A stretch of DNA of 64,000 nucleotides from contig NZ_JPMX01000006.1 in NCBI RefSeq assembly GCF_000761485.1, forward strand, positions 1 to 64,000, given 5' to 3'. A program made the position numbers and the translations under genes. This document shows, one piece after another, positions 46,417 to 54,902 of this stretch (positions are counted from its first letter, which is position 1; every line of letters begins with the position of its first letter). Source of the DNA: Modestobacter caceresii. GTDB lineage: Bacteria > Actinomycetota > Actinomycetes > Mycobacteriales > Geodermatophilaceae. The notes beneath the pieces were generated by a model. That model worked only from the letters and a program-made list of their open reading frames with translations. It did no database searches and was not told the origin of the DNA.

Positions 46417-47496
46417 ATGGCATCGGTCAAGGTCGCCATCGTCGGCGTCGGCAACTGCGCCGCGTCGCTCGTCCAGGGCGTCGAGTACTACCGGGACGCC
46501 GACGAGACCGCGTCGGTCCCCGGCCTCATGCACGTCCGGTTCGGCGACTACCACGTCTCCGACGTCGAGTTCGTCGCCGCGTTCGACGTCGACGCCAAGA
46601 AGGTCGGCCGCGACCTCTCCGAGGCGATCGTCGCCAGCGAGAACAACACCATCAAGATCGCCGACGTGCCGCCGCTGGGCGTCACCGTGCAGCGCGGCAC
46701 CACCCTCGACGGGCTGGGCAAGTACTACCGCGAGATCGTCGAGGAGTCCGACGACCAGCCGGTCGACATGGTCACCGCGCTGCGGGAGTCCGGCGCCGAC
46801 GTCGTCGTCTGCTACCTCCCGGTCGGCTCCCAGCTGGCCGCGGAGTTCTACGCCCAGGCCGCGATCGACGCCGGCGTCGCCTTCGTCAACGCGCTGCCGG
46901 TCTTCCTCGCCGGCACCAAGGAGTGGGCGGACAAGTTCACCGCCGCCGGGGTGCCGATCGTCGGTGACGACATCAAGAGCCAGGTCGGCGCCACCATCAC
47001 CCACCGGGTGCTGGCCAAGCTGTTCGAGGACCGCGGCGTGCAGCTGGACCGCACGATGCAGCTCAACGTCGGCGGCAACATGGACTTCAAGAACATGCTC
47101 GAGCGGGAGCGCCTGGAGTCCAAGAAGATCTCCAAGACCCAGTCGGTCACCAGCCAGGTCGACCGGGACATGGGCAAGGGCAACGTGCACATCGGCCCGT
47201 CGGACCACGTGCCGTGGCTCTCGGACCGCAAGTGGGCCTACGTCCGCCTGGAGGGGCGCGCGTTCGGCGACGTCCCGCTGAACCTGGAGTACAAGCTCGA
47301 GGTCTGGGACTCCCCGAACTCGGCCGGCATCATCATCGACGCCGTCCGGGCCGCGAAGATCGCCAAGGACCGGGGCATCGGCGGGCCGATCCTGTCCGCG
47401 TCGTCCTACTTCATGAAGAGCCCGCCGGAGCAGTACAGCGACAGCGAGGCCCGGGACGCCGTCGAGGCCTTCATCCGCGGGGACGTCGAGCGCTGA
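46417..47496 (+). CDS. ino1: inositol-3-phosphate synthase
   Basis: 359 residues from ATG at 46417 with GGAGGGAG upstream. [20 protein letters not shown] is the NAD-binding loop; [32 protein letters not shown] and [13 protein letters not shown] are the active-site motifs of the short actinobacterial type. It converts glucose 6-phosphate to inositol 3-phosphate, the first step to phosphatidylinositol and mycothiol. It is 74 bases after the PadR gene. Confidence 0.97.
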   Translation: MASVKVAIVGVGNCAASLVQGVEYYRDADETASVPGLMHVRFGDYHVSDVEFVAAFDVDAKKVGRDLSEAIVASENNTIKIADVPPLGVTVQRGTTLDGLGKYYREIVEESDDQPVDMVTALRESGADVVVCYLPVGSQLAAEFYAQAAIDAGVAFVNALPVFLAGTKEWADKFTAAGVPIVGDDIKSQVGATITHRVLAKLFEDRGVQLDRTMQLNVGGNMDFKNMLERERLESKKISKTQSVTSQVDRDMGKGNVHIGPSDHVPWLSDRKWAYVRLEGRAFGDVPLNLEYKLEVWDSPNSAGIIIDAVRAAKIAKDRGIGGPILSASSYFMKSPPEQYSDSEARDAVEAFIRGDVER

Positions 47497-47516
47497 CGAA
47501 GCACCACGGTCAGCGG

Positions 47517-47549
47517 ACGGCCCGTGCCCCCTCGGGGGGTGCGGGCCGT
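47517..47549 (+). terminator. terminator of ino1
   Basis: ACGGCCCG (47517-47524) pairs with CGGGCCGT (47542-47549), with an inner CCCCC/GGGGG stem, 20 bases after the ino1 stop. Confidence 0.65.
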
Positions 47550-47588
47550 TCCGCGTCCGGGCCCCGGCCCGGCTCCTAGTGTTGGGGC

Positions 47589-48353
47589 ATGCCGCTGCGT
47601 CGCCCGCCCCTGGTCGTGCCCTCCCTGCTGGTGGCACTGGCCCTGCTGGCCGGGTGCGGGGACGACGAGACCGCCGAGCGCGTGCCCGGCGACCCCGTGA
47701 CCACCCAGGAGGCCGAGGTCCTCGGTCAGGTGCTCGCCGCCGACCTCGAGGAGGGCGGCGCCGACTTCGAGGTGACCGCCCCCTATGCCGAGGGCGCCGT
47801 CCTCACGCTCACCGGCGAGATCGACTTCGCCGAGGGGATCGGGCGGGCGCAGGCCGTCACCAGCTACGCCGACGGGCGCCCCGAGGACACCCGCACCCTC
47901 TTCTTCACCGGTGAGGACCTGTGGCAGGGCGACGTCCCCGGGCTGACCGAGGCGCTCGAGGAGGCCGGCCTCCCGCCCGCCACGTACGTGCGCCGCCCGA
48001 TCGCCACCACGCAGGCCGGCGGCACGGCCTCGCTGCTGGACGTGCTGGTCCAGATGGTGCCCAAGCTCGCCGCCCCGACGGCCGACGACCCGCGGTCCTT
48101 CGCGGGCTACACCTGGGCGGGCAGCCAGTCGATCAACGGGGAGCTGGCCTCGGTCTTCCAGAACCCGACGGGGACGACGATCGCCGTGGCCGCCGACAGC
48201 GAGCTGCTGGTCCAGTACTCCACCACGCTGCAGGACGTCCCGGTCACCATCACCCTGGCCGACCACGGCGAGCGGGAGATCACGCTCCCGGCCGACAGCG
48301 ACACGGTGAGCCTCGTCGAGCACCCGGACCTCGCGGCGGCGCTGGGCCTGTAG
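47589..48353 (+). CDS. lipoprotein, LppX/LprG-like
   Basis: 254 residues. A lipoprotein signal ends in the lipobox LLAGC (Cys at about 23). The mature part (LGQVLAADLEEGGADFEVTAPYAEG, VTSYADGRPEDTRTLFFTGEDLWQGDVPGL, LLVQYSTTLQDVPVTITLADHGE) is beta-rich and resembles the LppX/LprAFG half-barrel fold loosely. It would be anchored outside the membrane; lipid carriage is a guess. It lies alone between ino1 and YqgE. Confidence 0.7.
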   Translation: MPLRRPPLVVPSLLVALALLAGCGDDETAERVPGDPVTTQEAEVLGQVLAADLEEGGADFEVTAPYAEGAVLTLTGEIDFAEGIGRAQAVTSYADGRPEDTRTLFFTGEDLWQGDVPGLTEALEEAGLPPATYVRRPIATTQAGGTASLLDVLVQMVPKLAAPTADDPRSFAGYTWAGSQSINGELASVFQNPTGTTIAVAADSELLVQYSTTLQDVPVTITLADHGEREITLPADSDTVSLVEHPDLAAALGL

Positions 48354-48374
48354 CCACGACCGGCTGGAGACAGA

Positions 48375-48415
48375 GCAGGAGGGGGCGGCCTCTTCCCCAG
48401 GTCGCCCCCTCCTGC
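48375..48415. terminator. strong hairpin between convergent lipoprotein and YqgE genes
   Basis: GCAGGAGGGGGCG (48375-48387) and CGCCCCCTCCTGC (48403-48415) are perfectly complementary over 13 bases. It can end transcription from both sides. Confidence 0.75.
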
Positions 48416-48485
48416 GGTCCCCTTCCTACCAGCCCGCGACCGGATCCGGGAGTCGACACGCGGTCATGGCTGCCCGGGAGTGGGT

Positions 48486-49157
48486 TCAGTTGGCGGAGGG
48501 GTCCGCCGGGGCGGTGGAGAGCACGGCCAGCCGGCCCGACTGGCGGCGCAGCACCGACCGCCACAGCTCGGGCCCGGACGCGCCGGTCAGCACGTCGGCG
48601 GGGATCCCGGTGACGCAGGCCCAGGCGCCCTCGGCCAGCTCGCCGGCCAGCTGCCCGGCCGACCACCCGGCGTAGCCGGCGAACACCCGCAGGCCACCGA
48701 TCTCGCCGTCCAGCTCCGCCGGGTCGCTGTCCAGGTCGACCAGGTGCACCGCGCCGGCGACCTCACGGAGCCCGCTGTCGTCCGGCAGCGGCGTGCTGCC
48801 CCGGCGGGTGGCCAGGCACAGGGCGGTGTCGGCCTCGCAGGGCCCGCCCACGTGGAAGACACCCGGCTCGACGGCCAGCTCCGACCACCCCGGCAGGACG
48901 TCGCCGATCCGGACCTCGCTCGGCCGGCCGAGCACGACGCCGATGGTGCCGGTGTCGGCGTGGTCCAGGACGTAGACGACCGCCCCGGCGAAGGTGGGAT
49001 CGGTCAGGGCCGGCATCGCGACCAGCAGGGAGCCCGGCCGGACGTCGTCCAGCGAGCCGACCGACAGGGCCGGTACGCCGGCACGCCGGCCCGGCCCCGC
49101 AGCCTGATCAGCTGCGGGACGACGTTCGGGGTCGGGTGACGAGGGCACCGGGTTCAT
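48486..49157 (-). CDS. YqgE/AlgH family protein
   Basis: 223 residues from ATG at 49157 with GGGAGG upstream. PGSLLVAMPALTDPTFAGAVVYVLDHAD, GTIGVVLGRPSEV, VFHVGGPCEADTALCL and LRVFAGYAGWSAGQLAGELAEGAW are the family signatures. The fold is known, the biochemical role is not. Here it lies between ino1 and pcnA, a region shared with Streptomyces. The upstream 100 bases are divergent with the MFS gene. Confidence 0.92.
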   Translation of the reverse strand: MNPVPSSPDPERRPAADQAAGPGRRAGVPALSVGSLDDVRPGSLLVAMPALTDPTFAGAVVYVLDHADTGTIGVVLGRPSEVRIGDVLPGWSELAVEPGVFHVGGPCEADTALCLATRRGSTPLPDDSGLREVAGAVHLVDLDSDPAELDGEIGGLRVFAGYAGWSAGQLAGELAEGAWACVTGIPADVLTGASGPELWRSVLRRQSGRLAVLSTAPADPSAN

Positions 49158-49266
49158 CGCCTCCCAGTGTGCATCAGGGAGGACCCGGAGGGGTGGCCGA
49201 TCCGCCCGCCTCCTGACCGCCCGACCTCGGCTGCCGCCCGGCCACGGGCGACGTAGTGTGGCTGGG

Positions 49267-50592
49267 ATGCAGCAGGCGCCCACCACCGTGCGGCACCTGC
49301 TGCTGCGCGCCGACTTCCGCCGGCTGCTGGCCACCCGGCTGTCCTCGCAGTTCGGTGACGGCGTCTTCCAGGCCGCGCTGGCCGGCACGGTGCTGTTCAA
49401 CCCCCAGCAGGCCACGAACCCCATCGACGTCGCGGCCGGCTTCGCCGTGCTGCTGCTGCCGTACTCGCTGGTCGGTCCGTTCGCCGGGGTGTGGCTGGAC
49501 CGCTGGAGCCGCCGGCAGGTGCTGCTGGTCGCCAACGTGGTGCGCGCGGTCCTCGTGGTGGCGGTCGCTGCGCTCGTGCTGGCCGGGATCCAGGGGATCG
49601 GGTTCTACGTCGCCGGGCTGCTGGTGTTCTCGGTCAACCGCTTCGTGCTCTCCGCGCTCTCCGCCGGGCTGCCGCACGTCACCGACGCACCCTCGCTGGT
49701 CTCGGCGAACGCGCTGTCCACGACGTCCGGGGCGGTGGCCGGCGTGCTGGGCGGTGGGGTCGCCATCGGCGCGACCGCGCTCGTCGGCTCCGGCAGCGGC
49801 GGCTACGCCGGCCTGGCCCTGGCCTCGGCGGTGCCCTACCTGGTGGCCTCCGCCGTCGTCTCCCGCTTCCCGCGCGGCCACCTCGGCCCCGACCACCTCA
49901 GCCTGGCCGCCACGGTCAGCGCCCGTGACGTGCTGCACGGGATGGTGGCCGGCGCCCGGCACATGCTGGCGCACCCCCCGGCGACGGCCATCCTGTCGGT
50001 GATGGCGGTGCACCGGCTCATGTACGGGCTGCTCACCCTTATGACGCTGCTGCTCTACCGCAACTCCTTCGCCGACGTCACCGGGCTCTTCCCGGGCGGG
50101 CTGGCCGGGCTGGGGCAGGTGCTCGCGGCGGGCGCCGGCGGCACCCTCCTGGCGGCCGCGGTGACGCCGTGGGCGGTGCGCCGGTGGGGCAAGGCGGCCT
50201 GGGTGGTCGGGCTGCTGGTGGTCGGCGGCACCGGCCAGCTGGTGCTGGGCGGGCTGTTCCGGCCGGTGGCGATCGTGGCCGCCGTCCTCGTCCTGGGGTT
50301 CGTCGCCCAGGGCATCAAGATCTGCGTCGACACCACGCTCCAGGAGGCGGTGGACGACGACTTCCGCGGCCGGGTCTTCTCCGTGTACGACACCCTGTTC
50401 AACGCCACGTTCGTGGTGGCGCTGCTGGCCGGGGCGTTCCTGATGCCGGCGTCGGGGGTCAGCTGGGTGCTGCTGGTCGGCATCGCCGCCGGCTACCTGC
50501 TCACCGCCGTGGTGTTCAGCCGCTGGGCCCGCGCCGAGGCCCGGCGCACCGACGACGCCCCGCTCGCCCTGCGGGTGTCGCTCACCCCGTAG
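49267..50592 (+). CDS. major facilitator superfamily transporter
   Basis: 441 residues from ATG at 49267, with twelve predicted membrane helices. FGDGVFQAALAGTVLFNPQQA starts helix 1; GVWLDRWSRRQVLLVANVVRAVLV is the family's D..SRR loop between helices 2 and 3; IKICVDTTLQEAVDDDFRGRVFSVYDTLFN is the matching loop of the second half. It resembles the MFS_3/enterobactin-exporter subgroup. TAGTGT at 49253-49258 may be a -10 box, giving a near-leaderless message. Substrate unknown. Confidence 0.88.
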   Translation: MQQAPTTVRHLLLRADFRRLLATRLSSQFGDGVFQAALAGTVLFNPQQATNPIDVAAGFAVLLLPYSLVGPFAGVWLDRWSRRQVLLVANVVRAVLVVAVAALVLAGIQGIGFYVAGLLVFSVNRFVLSALSAGLPHVTDAPSLVSANALSTTSGAVAGVLGGGVAIGATALVGSGSGGYAGLALASAVPYLVASAVVSRFPRGHLGPDHLSLAATVSARDVLHGMVAGARHMLAHPPATAILSVMAVHRLMYGLLTLMTLLLYRNSFADVTGLFPGGLAGLGQVLAAGAGGTLLAAAVTPWAVRRWGKAAWVVGLLVVGGTGQLVLGGLFRPVAIVAAVLVLGFVAQGIKICVDTTLQEAVDDDFRGRVFSVYDTLFNATFVVALLAGAFLMPASGVSWVLLVGIAAGYLLTAVVFSRWARAEARRTDDAPLALRVSLTP

Positions 50593-52104
50593 TCAGCTGA
50601 CCTGGTCGCGGCCCCGCCACCAGGCGAGCAGCTCCGCCTCGGCCTCCTCCGGCTCCAGCGGCCCGCGCTCCAGGCGCAGGTCCTTGAGGAAGCGCCAGGC
50701 CTCCCCGACCTCGCGACCCGGCGGGATCTCCAGCAGCTCCATGATCCGGTTGCCGTCCAGGTCCGGCCGCACCCGGGCCAGGTCCTCCAGCTCCGAGAGC
50801 TCCTGGATCCGCTGCTCCAGCGAGTCGTACGTCGCCGACAGCGCCGCCGCCCGCTTCCGGTTGCGGGTGGTGCAGTCGGACCGGACCAGCTTGTGCAGTC
50901 GCGACAGCAGGTCACCGGCGTCGGTGACGTACCGGCGGACGGCGGAGTCGGTCCACTCGCCGCGGCCGTACCCGTGGAAGCGCAGGTGCAGGAAGGTCAG
51001 CCGGGACACCGCCTCGACGACGTCCTTCGGGTACTTCAACGCCAGCAGCCGCTTGCGCACCAGCTTCGCGCCGACCACCTCGTGGTGGTGGAAGGAGACC
51101 CGGCCCCGGGACTCGTGCCGGCGGGTGGCCGGCTTGCCGACGTCGTGCAGCAGCGCCGCCAGCCGCAGCACCAGGTCGGGGGACCCCGCAGCAGGGTCGG
51201 CCTTCTCCAGCGCGATCGCCTGGTCCAGCACGGTCAGCGAGTGGACGTAGACGTCCTTGTGCTGGTGGTGCTCGTCGATCTCCATCCGCAGCGCGGACAG
51301 CTCGGGCAGGACGACGTCGGCCAGCCCGGTGGAGACGAAGAGGTCCAGCGCCGGGCCGGGGGCGTCGTTGAGCAGCGTGCGGGAGAACTCGTGCTGCACC
51401 CGCTCGGCGGTGATCCGGCCGAGCTCGGGGGCGAGGGCGGTCATCGCCTCGACCACCTCGTCGTCCGGGGTCAGCCCCAGCTGGGCGACGAACCGGACGG
51501 CACGCAGCATCCGGAGCGGGTCGTCGGCGAAGGAGTCGACCGCCCGCCCCGGGGTGCGCAGCCGCCGCGCCAGCAGGTCGCCCAGCCCACCGAAGGGGTC
51601 GGTGACCGTCCGGTCGGGGCCCAGCGAGACCGCCATCGCGTTGACGGTGAAGTCGCGCCGGGCCAGGTCGTCGGTGAGCGAGGTGCCCCAGGCGACCTCC
51701 GGGTTGCGGGACTCCCGGTCGTAGCGGTCGGCGCGGAACGTGGTGATCTCCACCCGCTCGCCGCGCACCTCGGCGCCGACGGTGCCGAAGGCGATGCCGG
51801 TGTTCCACGTGGAACTGGCCCAGCCCCGGAGCACCTCGAGGGTCTGCTCCGGCCGCGCGTCGGTGGTCAGGTCCAGGTCGCCGGTGGGCAGCGGCCGTCC
51901 CGTCCCGGCCGCCAGCAGGGCGTCGCGCACCGAACCGCCCACGAGGTGCACCTTGTGGCCGGCTGCGGTGAACCGTTCGCCGAGAGCGACCAGCACGGGG
52001 GAGACCTCGACGAGCTCGCGCACCGTCTGCTGCACCGCCGCGGGGACGGGCGGGGGTGGTTGGGTCGGGCCGGAGGGGGCGCGACGCGACGGCTCGGTTG
52101 ACAC
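50593..52104 (-). CDS. pcnA: CCA tRNA nucleotidyltransferase
   Basis: 503 residues from GTG at 52104. VHLVGGSVRDALLA and GDLDLTTDARPEQTL hold the catalytic acids; RRDFTVNAMAVSLG and DDPLRMLRAVRFVAQLGL are class II signature motifs. A C-terminal HD domain follows (LLHDVGKPATRRHE, VSFHHHEVVGAKL). It adds CCA to tRNA 3' ends. Its gene contains a perfect parS-like site that encodes SSTWN in a loop before GIAFGTVG. It is divergent from the Nudix gene, as pcnA is beside mutT4 in mycobacteria. Confidence 0.94.
   Translation of the reverse strand: MSTEPSRRAPSGPTQPPPPVPAAVQQTVRELVEVSPVLVALGERFTAAGHKVHLVGGSVRDALLAAGTGRPLPTGDLDLTTDARPEQTLEVLRGWASSTWNTGIAFGTVGAEVRGERVEITTFRADRYDRESRNPEVAWGTSLTDDLARRDFTVNAMAVSLGPDRTVTDPFGGLGDLLARRLRTPGRAVDSFADDPLRMLRAVRFVAQLGLTPDDEVVEAMTALAPELGRITAERVQHEFSRTLLNDAPGPALDLFVSTGLADVVLPELSALRMEIDEHHQHKDVYVHSLTVLDQAIALEKADPAAGSPDLVLRLAALLHDVGKPATRRHESRGRVSFHHHEVVGAKLVRKRLLALKYPKDVVEAVSRLTFLHLRFHGYGRGEWTDSAVRRYVTDAGDLLSRLHKLVRSDCTTRNRKRAAALSATYDSLEQRIQELSELEDLARVRPDLDGNRIMELLEIPPGREVGEAWRFLKDLRLERGPLEPEEAEAELLAWWRGRDQVS
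51802..51815. promoter_or_regulatory. parS-like ParB binding site within pcnA
   Basis: Exact GTTCCACGTGGAAC, flanked by T and T, identical to the sites at 1612 and 25048. It is the closest of the three to the expected parAB locus on the right. Confidence 0.65.
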
Positions 52105-52146
52105 GACGGTCGAGGGTAGTGCCGTGTCGCGCGCTACCCTGCTGAC

Positions 52147-52623
52147 ATGGCTGGGACGGGCGGGCGGCAGCGCCCCGGCCGCCGGCTGCGTCGGGTCGAC
52201 GAGACCTCGGCGGGGGGGCTGGTGGTCGCAGACGACGAGGTCACCGGGCCGCGCGCCGCGCTGATCGGCCGCACCGACCGCCGCGGGCGCCTGCTCTGGT
52301 CGCTGCCCAAGGGGCACATCGAGCAGGGCGAGACCCCGGAGGACACCGCCGTCCGCGAGGTCGCGGAGGAGACCGGCATCATCGGCCAGGTCGTCGCCCC
52401 GCTGGGCATCATCGACTTCTGGTTCGTCGCCGACGGCCGCCGCGTGCACAAGACGGTCCACCACTTCCTGCTCCGGGCCACCGGCGGCGCCCTGTCCGAC
52501 GCCGACGTCGAGGTCACCGAGGTCGCCTGGGTGCCGCTGACCGAGCTCGGCGGGCGTCTGGCCTACGCCGACGAGCGTGCGCTGGTCGAGCGCGCGCCCG
52601 GCCTCCTGGCCGACAGCGCGTGA
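52147..52623 (+). CDS. Nudix hydrolase, MutT4-like
   Basis: 158 residues. The Nudix box is [17 protein letters not shown] followed by AEETGI, with all catalytic Glu in place. [11 protein letters not shown] and [10 protein letters not shown] are typical of this actinobacterial group. It hydrolyses a nucleoside diphosphate linked to another group; substrate unproven. Its stop overlaps the next gene's GTG, and it is in the place of Rv3908. Confidence 0.92.
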   Translation: MAGTGGRQRPGRRLRRVDETSAGGLVVADDEVTGPRAALIGRTDRRGRLLWSLPKGHIEQGETPEDTAVREVAEETGIIGQVVAPLGIIDFWFVADGRRVHKTVHHFLLRATGGALSDADVEVTEVAWVPLTELGGRLAYADERALVERAPGLLADSA

Positions 52624-54902
52624 CCCGGCGGGCCGCCGGCCGCGCCGGCGGCCGGCAAGTGCTGCTCGGCGCCCTCGTGACCGTGGTCGGCGGGCTGCTG
52701 GGCGTCCCGGCCGCGTCCGCCGCGCCCGGCGACACCGGCCGCGCGACCGGCTCGTCGGCCGACCGGCCCCTGGAGCTGACCCTGGACCGGCTGGAGCCGC
52801 GCGCCGTCACCCCCGGTGCCGCCGTCGAGGTCACCGCCACCCTGCGCAACGAGAGCACCGAGACCTACGAGGACCTGGAGGTGCGGCTGCAGCGGGGAGA
52901 GGTGCTGACCTCGCGCGGCCGGCTCGCCGCCGACCTCGCCCGGCCCGGTGACCACACCGCGGCGACCACGCCCTTCCTCGGGGTGTCCCCGGACGAGCTC
53001 GAGCCAGGGGAGGAGGTCTCGTTCACCTACCCCAGCACCGCCGACGCCCTGCAGCTCACCGCCGACGGCGTGTACCCGCTCCTGGTCAACGTCAACGGCA
53101 CCCGGTCCGACGGGGTCACCGAGCGGGTGGCCGAGCTGTCCACCCACCTCGTCGTCCAGCCTGCGGTGCCGGCCACCCGGACGGGCGTGGCGTGGCTCTG
53201 GCCGATCACCGACCGCCCGCACCGGGACGCCACCGGCGCCTTCACCGACGACGCGCTGGCCGCCCAGGTGGCCGAGGGCGGCCGGCTGGACCGGGTCCTG
53301 GAGACCGTCGAGCAGCTGCCGCGCACCACGGCCCCGACGCCGGCGGAGACCGAGCCCGTCGTGCCGGTGACCCTCGCCGTCGACCCGGCGCTGCTCGAGG
53401 AGCTGTCGGCCATGGCCGCCGGCCCCTACCTGGTGACCGGCCAGGAGGGCACGGGCACCGCCGACGCGGCCGGACTGCTGGAGCGACTGCGCCGGCTGGC
53501 CGCCGACCACGACGTGGTGGCCCTCCCGTACGCCGACGCCGACGCCGACGCCCTGGTCGCGGCCGGCCGGCCGGATGCACTCCTCCGCACGTTGCCCGGT
53601 GAGGGCACCGCCCGTCAGCCCAGCACCGCAGACGGCGCCCTGGTCCCGGCGCCCGCGGCGGCCGGTCCGGCCGGGGAGACCGGCGCCGGGGCCGCGATCG
53701 TGGAGGAGGTGCTCGGGGTGGAGCCGCGCACCGACCTGGTCTGGCCGGCCGGTGGCACCGTCGACGAGACCACCCTCGCCACCCTGGTCGCCGGCGGGAT
53801 CCGCGCCGCGGTGCTGGCCGAGGACGCGCTGACCGACGGCAGCCGGGCGGTGGGGGACGACGGTGACCCGGCCGCCGCCCGCGGCGACCTGACGACCGAC
53901 GGCGGGCCGGTCACCGCGCTGGTCGCCGACGGGGAACTGGCCGAGGCCGTCGAGGCCGCGGCCCTCCAGCCGGGGGCGAGCCGACTGGTCGAACAGCGCT
54001 ACCTGGCCGAGCTCGCGGCGCTGCACGCCCAGCAGGCCGACGGCGTCGGCTCCACCGTGCTCGTCGCCCCACCCCGCTGGGTCGACCCGGACCCGGACAC
54101 CGTGGCCGCGATGATGACCGACACGTACACCCAACCGTGGCTGGTCCCGCTCTCGGTGGCCGCAGCGGCCGACGGCCCGGCCGCCGACGTCGGGGAGCTG
54201 ACCGGCACCGACCCGGACGTCCGGCTGCCGGCCGCGACGGTGGCCGGGATCGTGGAGACCTCGCGGGTGCGGGACGACTTCGCCGCCGCCGTGGTCGGCG
54301 ACGCCGACGAGGCGCTCGCCGGGTACGACGCGGCGATCGCCCGGGCGGCGTCCGCGCAGTGGCGGCGGGAGCCGGAGGTGTTCCCGTCCGTGGTCACCGA
54401 CCTGCAGGGCACCGTCGCCCGGCTCCGCGAGCAGGTCACCCTGGTCTCCCCGGCCGATGGCACCTACACCCTCGCCTCCAGCGACGCCCCGCTGGTGCTC
54501 ACCGTGCGCAACGACCTGCCCTTCGCCGTCGACGTGCGGCTGGACCTGCAGACCCGCAGCAACGTCGGTCTCGCCACCGAGGACATCGGCGTGCAGACGC
54601 TGGGGCCGGAGTCGCTCACCACGGTCGAGGTGCCCGCCGACGTCCAGCAGTCCGGGGGGTTCACCGTCACCGCACGGCTGACCACGCCGGCCGGTGGCCC
54701 GCTGGGCGAGCCGGTGCAGCTGCAGGTGCGGAGCACCGCGTACGGCCCGATCACCCTGGCGATCACCCTCGGCGCCGCCGCGCTGCTGGCCCTGCTCTTC
54801 CTCCGCCGGGCGGTGCGCTTCGTGCTGCGCCGCCGGCGCGGTGAGCCGGTCCCCACCGCCGACGGGGCGGCCGGCCTGCCGCCCACCCGGAGCCCGGTGT
54901 GA
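52620..54902 (+). CDS. DUF6049 family exported membrane protein (Rv3909-like)
   Basis: 760 residues from GTG at 52620. An Arg-rich N-terminus and signal ([22 protein letters not shown]) is followed by a large outer region with beta-sandwich-like ends and one C-terminal membrane helix ([22 protein letters not shown]) and a basic tail. Position between Nudix and murJ matches Rv3909, essential in M. tuberculosis. Its work is unknown; partnership with MurJ in cell-wall building is inferred from conserved linkage. Overlaps murJ by 4 bases. Confidence 0.85.
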   Translation: MTRRAAGRAGGRQVLLGALVTVVGGLLGVPAASAAPGDTGRATGSSADRPLELTLDRLEPRAVTPGAAVEVTATLRNESTETYEDLEVRLQRGEVLTSRGRLAADLARPGDHTAATTPFLGVSPDELEPGEEVSFTYPSTADALQLTADGVYPLLVNVNGTRSDGVTERVAELSTHLVVQPAVPATRTGVAWLWPITDRPHRDATGAFTDDALAAQVAEGGRLDRVLETVEQLPRTTAPTPAETEPVVPVTLAVDPALLEELSAMAAGPYLVTGQEGTGTADAAGLLERLRRLAADHDVVALPYADADADALVAAGRPDALLRTLPGEGTARQPSTADGALVPAPAAAGPAGETGAGAAIVEEVLGVEPRTDLVWPAGGTVDETTLATLVAGGIRAAVLAEDALTDGSRAVGDDGDPAAARGDLTTDGGPVTALVADGELAEAVEAAALQPGASRLVEQRYLAELAALHAQQADGVGSTVLVAPPRWVDPDPDTVAAMMTDTYTQPWLVPLSVAAAADGPAADVGELTGTDPDVRLPAATVAGIVETSRVRDDFAAAVVGDADEALAGYDAAIARAASAQWRREPEVFPSVVTDLQGTVARLREQVTLVSPADGTYTLASSDAPLVLTVRNDLPFAVDVRLDLQTRSNVGLATEDIGVQTLGPESLTTVEVPADVQQSGGFTVTARLTTPAGGPLGEPVQLQVRSTAYGPITLAITLGAAALLALLFLRRAVRFVLRRRRGEPVPTADGAAGLPPTRSPV

